A stretch of 64,000 nucleotides of DNA from Portunus trituberculatus (GCF_017591435.1 NC_059289.1:20355610-20419609); one strand, 5' to 3'; counted from the stretch's first letter, positions 34,396 through 47,775 are shown. Program-made: numbers and translations. The notes: generated by a model from the sequence alone, not told the origin.

Positions 34396-34855
34396 TTAAG
34401 GAGGCTGGTGAGACCGTATCTTCCTTGCAAGCTAAAAGAACCACCTGAACTTGTGACTCTACAATGGATAAAATGGAAAGCCTTGTGGAAATGTGGTACA
34501 TAAGCTTTGTATGCAGTACAATGATGCGCACTTTGTTTACATTCCACAGGTTGCCGGTTACTGTCTTTCACGTTTCACTCTTCCTTCCTTCATAAAGTTA
34601 AGATCATCAACATTATAAAGTTACGTACATACATACATATTAGTGTACATTATAATGACTTAAATCAAACTACCTAAATGTTTAACTTCATAATTTTTAC
34701 TTTCATTAAACCTTTTACTGTACTATTATGATGCACTCTCACTTTGCTTACTCTCAATGGAAGTTCAAATCAGGGGTTAAACTTGTTATAATCGATTCGC
34801 TTAACGAAGTTTCGCTTAACGAAGTGGAACGTAACCCCTTCGTTAAACGGGGTTG

Positions 34856-34858
<3 letters not shown>

Positions 34859-34900
<42 letters not shown>

Positions 34901-34928
34901 TATATAACCTCTGTTAAGTGGGGGTTGG

Positions 34929-35002
<74 letters not shown>
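34859..35002. repeat. (TA)n tracts with a stranded Tigger terminus
   Basis: (TA)n at about 34858-34899 and 34931-35002 flank a fragment of about 35 bp, CCTCTGTTAAGTGGGGGTTG. The fragment resembles the right end of Tigger-B2 (CCTCTGTTAAGCGGGGGTTG). It looks like a lone terminus left after deletion. Confidence 0.8.
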
Positions 35003-35006
<4 letters not shown>

Positions 35007-36315
35007 ATACTCCGCTTAACGAACAGGATACAGGGTGTCAAAGCTGTTCGTAGAGCGAAAATTCGTTAAGCGGACGTAATTTTCCCATAAGAAATAATGG
35101 AAATAGGGGGATGCATTCTGGGCTGGTCCCCAACATACCACATAGGTTAAAAAAAAAATTATATATACGTTTGGCAGCATATTGGGCCACCAGTGTACCA
35201 CTACTTGTATGATGTCATATGAGTCATTGGAATTTAGAGGAGGTATGTAGAAATTCTCTCACATTCTCGCATTTATGTTCACAAAACAACATTTCTATTA
35301 GCTTTTTACAAACCTTGACCCCAAGAAAGGATTGTTTTGTAATGCATAAAGTGAAATCTTACATGGAATACCAAAAAAATAAAGCAGAGATGAGATGAGC
35401 CACAGACGAAGCGTGAGACTCGCGGCGAATCGGCCGCTTCTTTTTCTTCTTGTGACCCTTTTAGCCTGCCTGTTGTCTTTCCCCATGATATATGTTTCCA
35501 CTCCTCTATATTGCCTGCTATAATGGATATCATATCTTAGTATTCATAATATATGCTCATGCCATGAGGATAACCTCGACTTCGTGGCACTGAGTGACAG
35601 TGAATTATTAATGAAATACCGCGGTATTTCATTAGTAATTCACTATCACTCAGTGCCATGGAGTCAAGGTTATTCTTGTGGCATGAGCGTATATAAATAC
35701 TAAGATATGATGTTCATTATAGCAGGCAATAGAGGAGTGGAAACATAAACATCATGATGAAAGTAACACGCAAGCAAAAGGGTCACAAGAAGAAGAAGAA
35801 GCGGCTGAGTGGCTGCGAGTCTCTCGCTTCGTCTGTGGCTCATCTTATCTCTGCTTTATTTTTTGGTATTCCATGTAAGATTTCACTTTATACATTACAA
35901 AACAATCCTTTCTTGCGGGCAAGGTTTGTTAAAAGCTAATACAAATGTTTTGTGAACATAAATGAATATTATAAGACAGTAACACCAGGTGGTGTTCCCA
36001 GCAACCTCAGAGCAACCTGAAAGCAACCTTGTCACCGTCCCTCCAAGCATTCATGGACGCCATTTCGCTGCAAGAGGTTGCTCTGACGTTGTTAAAGAAT
36101 CTTGGATCCAGCTCCAGGAGAGCTAGAGACAGAGGCGGGGAGCCAGCCAATCACAGCGAAACTACCGCGTTTAGTCCCTCACCCGGCAAATTCAAACCCT
36201 GAAAATTCGCTAAAACGGATGCGGTTGTATGTTATGCGGATTTTTGGTCTAACTTTATATAGTACGTTAAACCGGAAATTTGTTAAACGAACGTTCGTTA
36301 AGCGGAGTATTACTG
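35003..36315. mobile_element. MITE-D: Tigger-type element with a 690-bp palindromic core
   Basis: The left end AGTAATACTCCGCTTAACGA and right end (complement CAGTAATACTCCGCTTAACG) are inverted repeats flanked by TA. It codes for no recognisable transposase. The interior is a giant palindrome followed by about 100 bp that also follows the palindrome in MITE-F. Its right end touches Tigger-B2 with only TA(TA) between. Confidence 0.85.
35271..35964. repeat. Near-loopless palindrome, arms about 345 bp
   Basis: The centre is GAAATACCGCGGTATTTC at 35613-35630, with no spacer. The arms pair almost throughout, for example TGACCCTTTTAGC with its counterpart near 35778-35787, TCACTGTCACTCAGTGCC-type segments near the centre, and ATTTATGTTCACAAAAC with GTTTTGTGAACATAAAT at the outer ends. 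It is homologous to the palindrome at 30543-31003. A structure this size could extrude as a hairpin and hinder replication and assembly. Confidence 0.9.
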
Positions 36316-36612
36316 TATAGGTAACCCACATTTAACGAAGGTTCACATAACGAAATTTCGCTACAACAAAGATTTCATTTTACTACCATCTGCTCATTTA
36401 ACGAACACCAAACTCGCTTTAATGAAGTTTTATCCAGGCAATTTTTTCCAAGTTTGAAAGCCATGCTGTATCATGCAAGCCGACAAGCTTTTGAATACAC
36501 CAGTGCCTTTCATGGACAACACGCGTACCACTCATTCACACTGTTCAAAACAATAACAGTGTCAGCAGCAGCTCGTCTTCCTTCGCTCAACTTACCACCA
36601 AAACGCCCTGCA

Positions 36613-36937
36613 ATGTCGCCTAGCGTTGCTAAGAAGACCAGGAAGTCTCTTACTCTCAAAGTGAAGCTGGATATTATTCACAGACACGAGGCGAGAAAAC
36701 TAATATCATTGCTTGCCACCATCTTGGCTCCCTCCATCTACTGTCTCTAATATTTTCAAGTCAGCAGATTCCATTAAGATGGCTGGTGAGACCGTATCTT
36801 CCTTGCAAGCTAAAAGAACCACCTTAACTCGTGACTCTACAATGGATAAAATGGAAAGCCTTCTGGAAATGTGGTACATAAATTTTGTATGTGATACAAT
36901 GATGCGCCTTGTTTACATTCCACAGATTGCCAGTTAG
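36613..36937 (+). pseudogene. Tigger-B2 transposase N-terminal remnant
   Basis: MSPSVAKKTRKSLTLKVKLD, then IIHRHEARKLISL, reads as the helix-turn-helix start. After a stop and frame change, MAGETVSSLQAKRTTLTRDS and TMDKMESLLEMWYI follow (36779-36890), which match the DNA-binding second half of CENP-B/Tigger proteins. The sequence then passes directly into 3' non-coding DNA, so the DDE domain has been deleted. Confidence 0.75.
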
Positions 36938-37698
36938 TGTCTTTCCCGTTTCACTCTCCCTCCCTTCATAGATTTAAGATCATCAACATTATAAAGCTAT
37001 GTACACTCTCACAAAAAAGTATCGGCATTGTTGGCTGGATCCTGCAGAGAAATGATCAAAACTGTACAGATGACTGTACTGTGGGGTTGGTATTCCTGGT
37101 AATGAGGTGACCCTGAATGATGTATCATGTAAGTGACGCGAAAACTCTAACATCCTTAATTCATGCATGTGGCGAGGTGGTTTTAATTCTTGTTTACAGT
37201 AATTATGCATTTCTAAAAATTGATGATTTTGAGGGAGAGAGAATTTCCTGAACAGAAAGGAAATGAAAACTCAGAGCAAAAAGTTACCAGATATTCCAGG
37301 GTACCATTACCAGATGGGATAAAAGAAAGATTGGAGAGTTGTTTGCTCTAACTTTAGCATTTCATCTTAAATATATGTTAGGTTTAACATTGGGTATGAT
37401 CAAGTAGGCTCATGTGTTTTCTGCTCATACTTCTAAAACACACAAATTATCTACCGAATTCACAGTAAATTAAACAATAGATATTGTTATATGCCATTCG
37501 GCAAGTGATGTGTGGAACAGCTGAGTTATCAGCAGTAGAGGTAAGGATAATCTTACGATGTTATTTTATATTTTTGTCATACGTGAAGAAAGGCGAATAT
37601 GTTTCGATATGCATCCGTAGTTTCTCTGATTCATGAAGCATTAAGTATATGCATCAGAGTCAATGAAGAAGAATCCAAAATGATTGAGTTTAAAAGAC

Positions 37699-39058
37699 AT
37701 GGAGACCTCATGGGAAACGTGTGCAAAGATTATCGCTCTCCACACCTAGGGTTACAGCAAGGCATATATAGCACGACGTCTTGCTATATCTCTCCATACA
37801 GTAGCCCGGTGGGTGAGAAGGTTCATTGACAGCGGCAACACAACAGACAAACCAAGATGTGGACGATCTCGGTACACAATACAGGAGCAAGACAGAGCTA
37901 TCACAAGTGCTTATGATGCTGATCCTTTTACCCCAACAACATCGGTATTGTCTACGTATGATCTCCGCTGCACGACGCAAACCATCAGAAACAGGCTACA
38001 TTCCAATGGACTTTATGGATGCAGACCAGCGCGTAAACCAGAACTCACAGACAGGATCATGGAACAGCGTATGGAGTATGCTCTTAACTACAGTGATAAG
38101 GATGAAGAATTCTGGAACACGGCAATTTTTTGTGACGAAAAGATGTTCTCATCAAACAACGAGTGGTTGTCGTGGGTGTGGTGCAGGGAGAACACGTGGT
38201 AAAGCAATAATAATCCTGTGTCTTTACTTGTTGAACATTACCAACGATTACCGTGAAATTTGTCTTTCTCACTGAAAACTACTGGTTTTGACTATTTACA
38301 CTAGAATACTTAACATTTTCATTTACAGTATATATAAGATATATAAATGTAAATAATTGCAACTTTTCTCGACCTGTACAACTGCTCAAACTAGAGCTGC
38401 CATTTAGTGTATAATATTACTTACAATGTAAGAATAGATTGGCCTAATTTTGAATGATTTTCTTTATAGATACGAAAAGGAACATGTTAAGGCAACCAAG
38501 AAAAGTGGTAGGATTACGGTTGGAATGTTTGGTTGGATAAGTGGTCCTGGTGTAGGTGAGCTAACCGATGTTGGGGAGGGACACTTCACTGCCGAGAAGT
38601 ATGTGGAGATATTGGACGAGGTTTTACTTCCTTCGGTTAGGGCAGTATTGTTCCCTGAAAGAATGCCCTTTTCTTTAGTTCAAGACAACAGCCCCATTCA
38701 TTCAGCAAGAATAGTCAAATTATGGTTCCAGGACCACCCAAAAATATCTCTTCTGCCACATCCTCCAAGGTCACAAGATCTTAACCCCATTGAACATATA
38801 TGGGCGACAATGACGAAAATGTGCTCGGAAAATGTAACGCACCGAACACGATCGTCTGTTATTAGATCGGCTCATATGGCTTGGGAAGAGCTAAGACAAC
38901 CTCACGGACAGGAGTTGGCGCATTCGCTTGTGACATCCATGCCCAACAGATTAAATGCTGTACTAGCTGCAGGAGGAGGTTACACAATACTAATTAGCAT
39001 TCAAAACAATTGTATTGTTAAGTTATTTACTGTTTTACATTATTTCATGAATAATTAA
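37699..39058 (+). pseudogene. Tc1-like transposase, two exons, one in-frame stop
   Basis: Exon 1 is 37699-38195 and exon 2 is 38470-39058. METSWETCAKIIALHT is followed by a TAG (37747-37749), then GYSKAYIARRLAISLHTVAR, a helix-turn-helix, and CGRSR. Catalytic residues are Asp in FCDEKMF, Asp in SLVQDNSPIHSA and Glu in NPIEHIW, with 35 residues counted between the last two (DD35E). The reading frame breaks at ACGTGGTAAAG and resumes after TTTCTTTATAG. Splicing AC/GTGG to AG/ATAC keeps frame and gives about 361 residues, near the family norm. A donor at GTAAAG would create a stop. Only the TAG blocks an otherwise open protein. The intron is inferred. Confidence 0.82.
38196..38469 (+). other. 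Probable intron in the Tc1-like transposase
   Basis: These 274 AT-rich bases have stops in all frames, begin GTGGTAAAGC and end TTTTCTTTATAG after a pyrimidine-rich stretch. Removing them joins VWCRENT to YEKEHV, at the place where Tc1 proteins have a VWR..GERY motif. RNA evidence is not available. Confidence 0.6.
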
Positions 39059-39650
39059 CAGCATTTTCTGCAACTGTCAAATTATTCTTATTAAATGTCT
39101 TTATTCTGTTGGTTTATTGTTCTAGTTTATGACATTAAATTTATTTTGCTACAAGTTATAAATACACTTGTATAAGGTGTGTGAAAATATATCCTATTAA
39201 TTTTACTTCTTTCACCTTTTATCAACGACTATGTAATATAAGATTGATTAATGAAAACTTATTACAATATACTGTAGCCAAGAGACTCGTATACCCTAAT
39301 TAGTAACTGAACAGCAGGCATGCCAATCTCTATAAGGATGCTGAGCAATGTACCATAATGCTACATGTAATGCCTTTCTCGATCGTTAGTTTTAATGCCG
39401 ATAGTTTTTTGGGAGAGAGTACATACATACATTAGTGTACATCATAATGACTTGTATTAAACTGCCTAAATGTTTAACTTCATAATTTTTTACTTTCATT
39501 AAACCTTTCACTGTACTATGATGCACTCTCGCTATGTTTACTCTCAATCGAAGTTCAAGTCAAGGGTTGGTTAAACTTGTTATAATCGGTTCGCTTAACG
39601 AAGGTTTTTTTTAGGATCATAACCCCTCTGTTAAGCGGGGGTTGCCTGTA

Positions 39651-39651
39651 T

Positions 39652-39721
<70 letters not shown>
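39651..39721. repeat. (TA)n microsatellite
   Basis: About 33 TA units lie between Tigger-B2 and MITE-A2. Confidence 0.95.
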
Positions 39722-39724
<3 letters not shown>

Positions 39725-40365
39725 TGGAGACTCAATACTCAAACTTAATTCGTTCCAAATGGCTGTTCGAGTATTAAAAAGTTCGACTATTGATACCTAT
39801 AAATCAGGTAATTCGTTCCAATCCTAGCAAAACCTCAAGTTTATATTTTTAAAAAATCAATGTATTTTTTTTTACAATTTTGTTTTGTACATACCGTAAG
39901 TGAAGGCTGGTGATGGATTTCTTCTGGTGTGATTCCTGTGAATCCACTAATGGAGGGCTGTGGCTCATTCATACTTGCACTCTCACCAGATTCCTTATTT
40001 TCATCACTATTAAGCCTCTTTGGTGACATTGTAAGTTTGTTAATGTAAAACTACCAACAGAACGCAGAATATTGTTGTTTATCTCAAGACTGAGGTAGGA
40101 CTAGTGATGCGCACCACCATCCGGTATAACGGTATTACATTAATACCGGTATACGGTTATTACGATAATACCGGTATTACCAGTAATACGACATCAAAAC
40201 GGTACAGTGGCGACTGCGAGAAAGGGGATGACAGAGCTTTGTATACTACCAAATGTGCGGCCATTTGATTAACAGATATTTTCACCACTAATAAGCCTTT
40301 GGTATTAATGTAAATTTATAAATGAAAAACTGCAGATAGATCGCAGGTGAATGTTATTCTGATCG

Positions 40366-40617
40366 TGGCATCACAAGTCACAACTGGCAGAAGGGGAAGG
40401 GAGGACGCCAGGGAGCCTTTGTTTACAACCACGGGTGTGGACGTTCGACTATCAGGTATTTTTTTGAGTATCAAATATAAATTTTGCATGGTTGTAAGTG
40501 TGACATCACAAGTCACAACTGGCAGAAGGGGAAGAGGGAACGCCAGCCTTTGTTTACAACCATAGGATTGGACGTTCGACTATCAGGTATTTTTTCGAGT
40601 ATCAAATCGAACTTTTG
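40366..40617. repeat. Tandem duplication of about 140 bp inside MITE-A2
   Basis: TCACAAGTCACAACTGGCAG starts near 40368 and again near 40507. Both copies run through GCCTTTGTTTACAACCA to GACGTTCGACTATCAGGTAT. They differ by a few substitutions and indels. Confidence 0.88.
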
Positions 40618-40624
40618 TGTTTAA

Positions 40625-41373
40625 CCCGTAAAGTCTGACAGGCCTTAAATAGGGCTGCATTGCACACTTCCGACAGTCCTTAAATGGGGCAGCTACTTTG
40701 AGCGCTAATAAAAACCGCGCTAGCATTGGTAGCGCTGCTATATTTGGTCATGACGTAGGCCTATGGTAGTACTGTCGGCTCCCAGGAAGCACACCGCTCT
40801 AGCCAGCTAGTCTCCCGCAAATTTCTGTGAGGTGCGTGAGCGTCGTGTCGCGGTGATAATTATTTACGTATTTACGTATTTACTTATTTAAGGAACTATT
40901 ATTTACAACTATGGCTACTGGTGCTAAGAGGAAGCTAAAGTTTAGTGATAAAAGTGATAGACAAGGCGGGACAAGACGAAATGTGCACAGGTTGGAGGTA
41001 GATCCCGATCCCGCTATTGTGACAACATCGTCACCCACGCTTGATAAAAACATACGTAACTATAATCAGCCAATATGAGTGAAAACACGAAAAACATGTG
41101 AAAACACATAAAAACATGAGCAGTGCCTTACATTATGTAAGAATACACATAAAAGCACCTCCCCCGAGTTGCCGCTACCACAATCTTCTCCAATTATCGG
41201 TTATTATTCTGAGACAACCATAGTGAGTAGAGTAATAAAAACTTGTAGGATGATGCATTGTCATGTCTACTAACAGCAGATTTTTTTTCCAGAGTAATTT
41301 ATAAGAGTTGATTTTTTTATGATAATTGCGGTAATGGGAGGGTGCGAATTTTGCGGCCATCGGTCTTAGCGGG
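40625..41373 (+). mobile_element. PB2: piggyBac-like element with TTAA target duplication
   Basis: TTAA at 40621-40624 and 41374-41377 flank CCCGTAAAGTCTGACAGGCC and, at the right, the complement CCCGCTAAGACCGATGGCC. MITE-A1 supplies the uninterrupted site (complement GTTTGAGTATTGAAAAG). The left end has two copies of a GACAG..CCTTAAAT block 35 bp apart. The body is 749 bp. Confidence 0.88.
40911..41078 (+). CDS. PB2 short N-terminal frame (55 codons)
   Basis: The ATG at 40911 opens MATGAKRKLKFSDKSDRQGG and ends DKNIRNYNQPI. It is basic and lies where PB1 also starts a frame, so it may be the remnant N-terminus of the parent transposase. No homology can be claimed. It is too short to have enzymatic function. 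Confidence 0.35.
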   Translation: MATGAKRKLKFSDKSDRQGGTRRNVHRLEVDPDPAIVTTSSPTLDKNIRNYNQPI

Positions 41374-41426
41374 TTAAGTATTGAAAAGTTTGAGTATTCA
41401 GGCGTTCAAGTATTGAGTCTCCACTG

Positions 41427-41652
<226 letters not shown>

Positions 41653-43071
41653 CAGTAAGTCCTCGTTATACGGTAGTTCTTTATCCAGTAAATTCACAGT
41701 TACGGTATTTGGAAATTAGTAACCTTGATTCAATATATGGTAAGAAAATATCACAGATACGGTATCCACTCGTGTCATCTGAGGGGACCCTGAGCGGGGG
41801 AGCAGGGGTGATGACGCCATCCACCCCACACATGGCCACTCACAGTACTGACTTTAACTTGACCACCCTTGGAGCCCATTATCTCTTTCCCTCCCCCACC
41901 TTTTTTTTTAATTGCATTACATATTACTTACATGCATTTCTAATTAGATGAATAAATGGAATATTAAAGGGTCTATTGTAAGCACAAATATATTCATAAT
42001 AATTATGGCAAACATTTAAAGCCTACTACCAGCGGGAAACCATGCAGCAACTGATAAAGGGCACAGATGGGCCTGGCAAGCCCACTATCAAAGAATGGTG
42101 GAAGTCATATAACATCAAGCACGCCTTAGATAACATCAAGTCATCTTGGAACGAAGTGAAGACGTCTACCATGAACTTGGTGTGGAATAAAGTATGGCCA
42201 GAATGCATGCATGACTTCCCAGGCTTAGCTGAAGATGACATTGGTGCAATCAGAAATGATATAGTAAATCTGTGCCATTGGGCTGGCTTCGATGAAGTTA
42301 ATGATGAAGTTCGAGATCTTTTGGAAAGCCATGCTGAACCTCTCAAATGATGAATTTGTAGAGCTAGACAAGGCATCACAGGTTGCAGAAAAAGAGGGAG
42401 ATGAAGAAGAACCTGTGTGTGACCTGGACATCAAAACTCTTAGAGAATGTCTCAGTGGTATCGAAAAAGCTCTAGAAACCCTGAAGGAATGTGACCCAAA
42501 TTCTGCCAGGAGTAGTAAAGTGGCTCATGACGTAGAGAAAAAAGTGTCAAGATTTATCAAGAAATCTATGATGAAAAAACAAGAAAAACCAAACAGTCCT
42601 CCATCTACTCGTTCTTCAAGCCTGTCACACCTGCCGACCCTGCTACAGCTGGCCCTTCTTCCATATCCTCTTTCTTCAAACCAGTGAAACGTGCTGACCC
42701 TGCTACAGCTGGCCTTTCCACATCTGCTTCCGACAGTGCAGATGACGTCTTATCCTCATCTGCCCACTAATTGTTAGATGAGTAAGGGCTGAAATCCCTA
42801 CTGTCTCTTAGCCTCAGGAGGGACATCATCTGATAGAATACGTGGCGAGTGAAAGGTAAATAAAAACATTTTGTTTATTTCTTTTGCACAGTACTTTACA
42901 TTTTTTTTTTTATGACTACTTTCATGTATTTTAATTTCTGTAGGGGTGACTTTTGACATGCTGGAATGCATTCCCTATTATTACATGTTATAATGGGTTC
43001 GGTATACGGTAATTTCGATTTGCGGTACGGTTTTCAAGAACGCATATGTACTGTATAATGAGGACTTACTG
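41653..43071 (+). mobile_element. Tigger-C: 5'-deleted Tigger element
   Basis: The left end CAGTAAGTCCTCGTTATACG follows TA, and the right end is the complement of CAGTAAGTCCTCATTATACA. Between them lies the C-terminal half of a Tigger transposase. The DNA-binding half and most of the DDE domain are deleted, the reverse of the situation in Tigger-B. Confidence 0.88.
42006..42750 (+). pseudogene. Tigger-C transposase C-terminal half
   Basis: The frame enters at LWQTFKAYYQRETMQQLIKG and continues PTIKEWWKSYNIKHALDNIK and NLVWNKVWPECMHDFPG, the conserved region after the last catalytic residue in Tigger proteins. A one-base shift near 42345 follows LLESHAEPL. The other frame continues SNDEFVELDKASQVAEKEGD and the helical tail CDPNSARSSKVAHDVEKKVS. 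No DDE motif remains. The 3' part near 42600-42720 contains a short duplicated TCACACCTGCCGACCCTGC-type segment. Confidence 0.85.
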
Positions 43072-43085
43072 TGTATATATATATA

Positions 43086-45828
<2,743 letters not shown>

Positions 45829-45858
45829 TATATACATATATATATATATACACACACA
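45829..45858. repeat. Short (TA)n-(CA)n tract
   Basis: It precedes the left end of MITE-C2, repeating the element/microsatellite pattern. Confidence 0.9.
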
Positions 45859-46687
45859 CAGGTAACTCGATTTACACGATAAATGCATTCCAAGAGGCAT
45901 TGCGTATGTCAAAATTCGCATAAAACAAACTTGTAATCCTCATAAGAAACAATAGATAATAGGGGGAATGCGGGATGTGGTCCAAAAAAGTTTGTACAAA
46001 TTACTTTAATTATTTGGCTAAATTAACATGTTTTTATTATTTACCATTTTAAATACTAGAAGTGTATTTAAAGATAAGAGAAAAACAAGAAAGCAAAACA
46101 AAATAAGAGAAAACAACAAAATAAAGAATACGTAAATGCAACACTCACTGCGTCACTGCCTTCATCACTCACACCACAGTCAGTCACCATCTTCCTCTGA
46201 GCTTTTCCACTTTATCAAAACTCCACTCAAAAGTAACCCCACAGTATAAAAATAAACACTAGTAAAAAAATAAAAGCAGGACGCCAAGCACATGCCATTG
46301 CTGTCCACCTCTGAGTGAAGGACGTCATCATCCACCTGCGCTTCCTCTGCTTCTACAGGATCATCCGCATCCTCTTCTGGTACTACATCTTCCACTGGTG
46401 TTTTCTTGAAAAACTGCAGCATGATGGTCTGGCCCTTTTTCTTGGAAAATTCTTTTTACATCACTGTGTAGCAAAAGAGTGTGTCCATGGCAATGGAGCT
46501 CCCACCTATCGACCAGCTGCAGAACTCTCTGGCGCGCAGTTTGAAATTGCGTCTGGTGCTGTTTGAAAATGCGGTTGGGCCAAATCGCGTATAAGGAAAC
46601 CGATCGTGCAAATTGAATTAATTATAATATTTTTTCGGTCGCGTAATAAGAAAAACTCGTACATTAAACACATGTGAATCGAGTTAC

Positions 46688-46690
<3 letters not shown>
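45859..46690. mobile_element. MITE-C2: Tigger derivative retaining a transposase fragment
   Basis: The ends are CAGGTAACTCGATTTACACG and the complement of CAGGTAACTCGATTCACATG. The sequence matches MITE-C1 apart from an extra segment of about 200 bp at 46300-46510 that encodes a Tigger C-terminus on the minus strand. C1 is therefore a deletion product of a C2-like element. Confidence 0.87.
46230..46500 (-). pseudogene. Tigger transposase C-terminal fragment in MITE-C2
   Basis: The minus strand reads KEFSKKKGQTIMLQFFKKTP, then VEDVVPEEDADDPVEAEEA. LQFFKK followed by an acidic tail is the usual C-terminus of Tigger/CENP-B-derived transposases. All upstream domains are missing. Confidence 0.7.

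Positions 46691-46762
<72 letters not shown>
46691..46762. repeat. (TA)n microsatellite
   Basis: About 36 TA units separate MITE-C2 from MITE-E. Confidence 0.96.
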
Positions 46763-46765
<3 letters not shown>

Positions 46766-47181
46766 GGATCCTCATGATTTGACCATCTGCAGTTCGAATT
46801 ATCGCCAATTTGAACTCAGTTAATCAATACCGAATCCTCAAGGTTCGGCAGACTGACTCACCAATTTGACATTCATATCTCATGCGCCACCCGCCCGGTC
46901 AAATCCGCCACCACCCCAAATTTGCCGTAAATTCGTGTAAGGTGTTATCACAGTGGCCTATGATACGCAGAACGAGGAACATCCGCTCCAGATAGCTGGA
47001 ACTTTCCTGGGATTAGTGGAGCAAAGTTGGGATGGCTTCATATCTATTACGGTTGTTCATATGCTATCCCAATGAAAAAATAAACATAAGATATATAATA
47101 AAACCCTATCATTCAAACTAAAACGAACGTACCTGAATTTTTCATATGTTGAATATTAAATATTTCATCAGTCTATAAAGA

Positions 47182-47185
<4 letters not shown>

Positions 47186-47255
<70 letters not shown>
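47186..47255. repeat. (TA)n microsatellite inside MITE-E
   Basis: About 34 TA units lie between GATGATATA and TCATGTCAATAG. This tract is not at an element border. Confidence 0.95.
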
Positions 47256-47257
<2 letters not shown>

Positions 47258-47698
47258 TGTCAATAGTTTGGGTTAATGGCAACCATCCCTCGACTCCAAA
47301 AGTTGCCGACGCGCAGCTCTCGGTTCTTCCCTAGTTTCCTTTTCTTCAATAGCTAGAAGTGCAAATGCAATGGCAGCATGAAGCACAGGTTGAGATATAA
47401 GCAGCATGGTTTTGTTCTGGTTTGTTTTGATTAGGCTTGGTCTTGGTTGCTGGACCATTTGCCTAGCATAGCAAGAATGTGGCCAGCTTGTGTGTGATCA
47501 TGTTCCTGGTTTCGCACCAAGAACCATGGCCCACGTTCCGCATATCATAGGCCAGTGTGATACCCCCTTAAACCGATGCTACCCTGTCTGATATAAATGA
47601 AGCCTTTAACAGTACTGATTTAGTCTACATTAGTGTTTTTCAGAGGTTATAGTGATGTTTTGGGGTGGTCTAGGCTAGAGGTTGGTCCTTGTCCCCCC
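47256..47698. other. MITE-E interior, no gene
   Basis: The sequence contains no convincing coding frame. It runs from the (TA)n to the left terminal repeat of DIRS-B. Confidence 0.5.
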
Positions 47699-47775
47699 TA
47701 ATTTTACGTCAGCCGTCGTCTCCGCTGACATGGGGTGCTCATATGAGATATGCGGGAGCCCAACCAAACACCAGT
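47699..47775. repeat. DIRS-B left terminal repeat
   Basis: It is the inverse of about 52730-52805 at roughly 80% identity, including the GATATGCGGGAGCCCA block. Its first 45 bp are also found inverted at about 52470-52530. Confidence 0.85.

Larger units (their letters stand above)
33046..34858 (+). mobile_element. Tigger-B1: deleted pogo/Tigger-like element carrying a piggyBac-like insertion
   Basis: The left end CAGGGAACCCCCGTTTAACG and the right end (complement AGGCAACCCCGTTTAACGAA) are inverted repeats. The element lies between (TA)n tracts. The body matches Tigger-B2 (36319-39648) outside the separate insertions each has received. Only an N-terminal transposase piece survives. Confidence 0.85.
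37004..39419 (+). mobile_element. Tc1-like transposon (DD35E spacing)
   Basis: The termini are CACTCTCACAAAAAAGTATC at 37004 and, at 39419, the complement of CTCTCTCCCAAAAAACTATC, flanked by TA duplications. The paralogous Tigger-B1 sequence (ACGTACATACATAC near 34623) gives the empty site. The element encodes one transposase, apparently in two exons. Confidence 0.92.
36319..39648 (+). mobile_element. Tigger-B2: deleted Tigger-like element carrying a Tc1-like insertion
   Basis: The left end is AGGTAACCCACATTTAACGA. The right end, before TA at 39649, is the complement of CAGGCAACCCCCGCTTAACA. The body matches Tigger-B1. A 2.4-kb Tc1-like element sits at a TA dinucleotide inside it (37002-37003 and 39420-39421); removing it restores the order seen in B1. 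Confidence 0.87.
39722..41426. mobile_element. MITE-A2: second CAGTGGAGACTCAATAC element, carrying a piggyBac-like insertion
   Basis: The left end CAGTGGAGACTCAATACTCA follows TA, and the right end is the complement of CAGTGGAGACTCAATACTTG. It is the same family as MITE-A1 but inverted relative to it. It contains an internal tandem duplication (40366-40617) and PB2. It encodes no transposase. Confidence 0.82.

Noticed and set aside
38197..38199. Alternative donor site at GTAAAG (38199) for the Tc1-like intron
   Set aside because: Joining it to the acceptor at 38469 creates an in-frame TGA; the GTGG donor at 38196 keeps the frame open.
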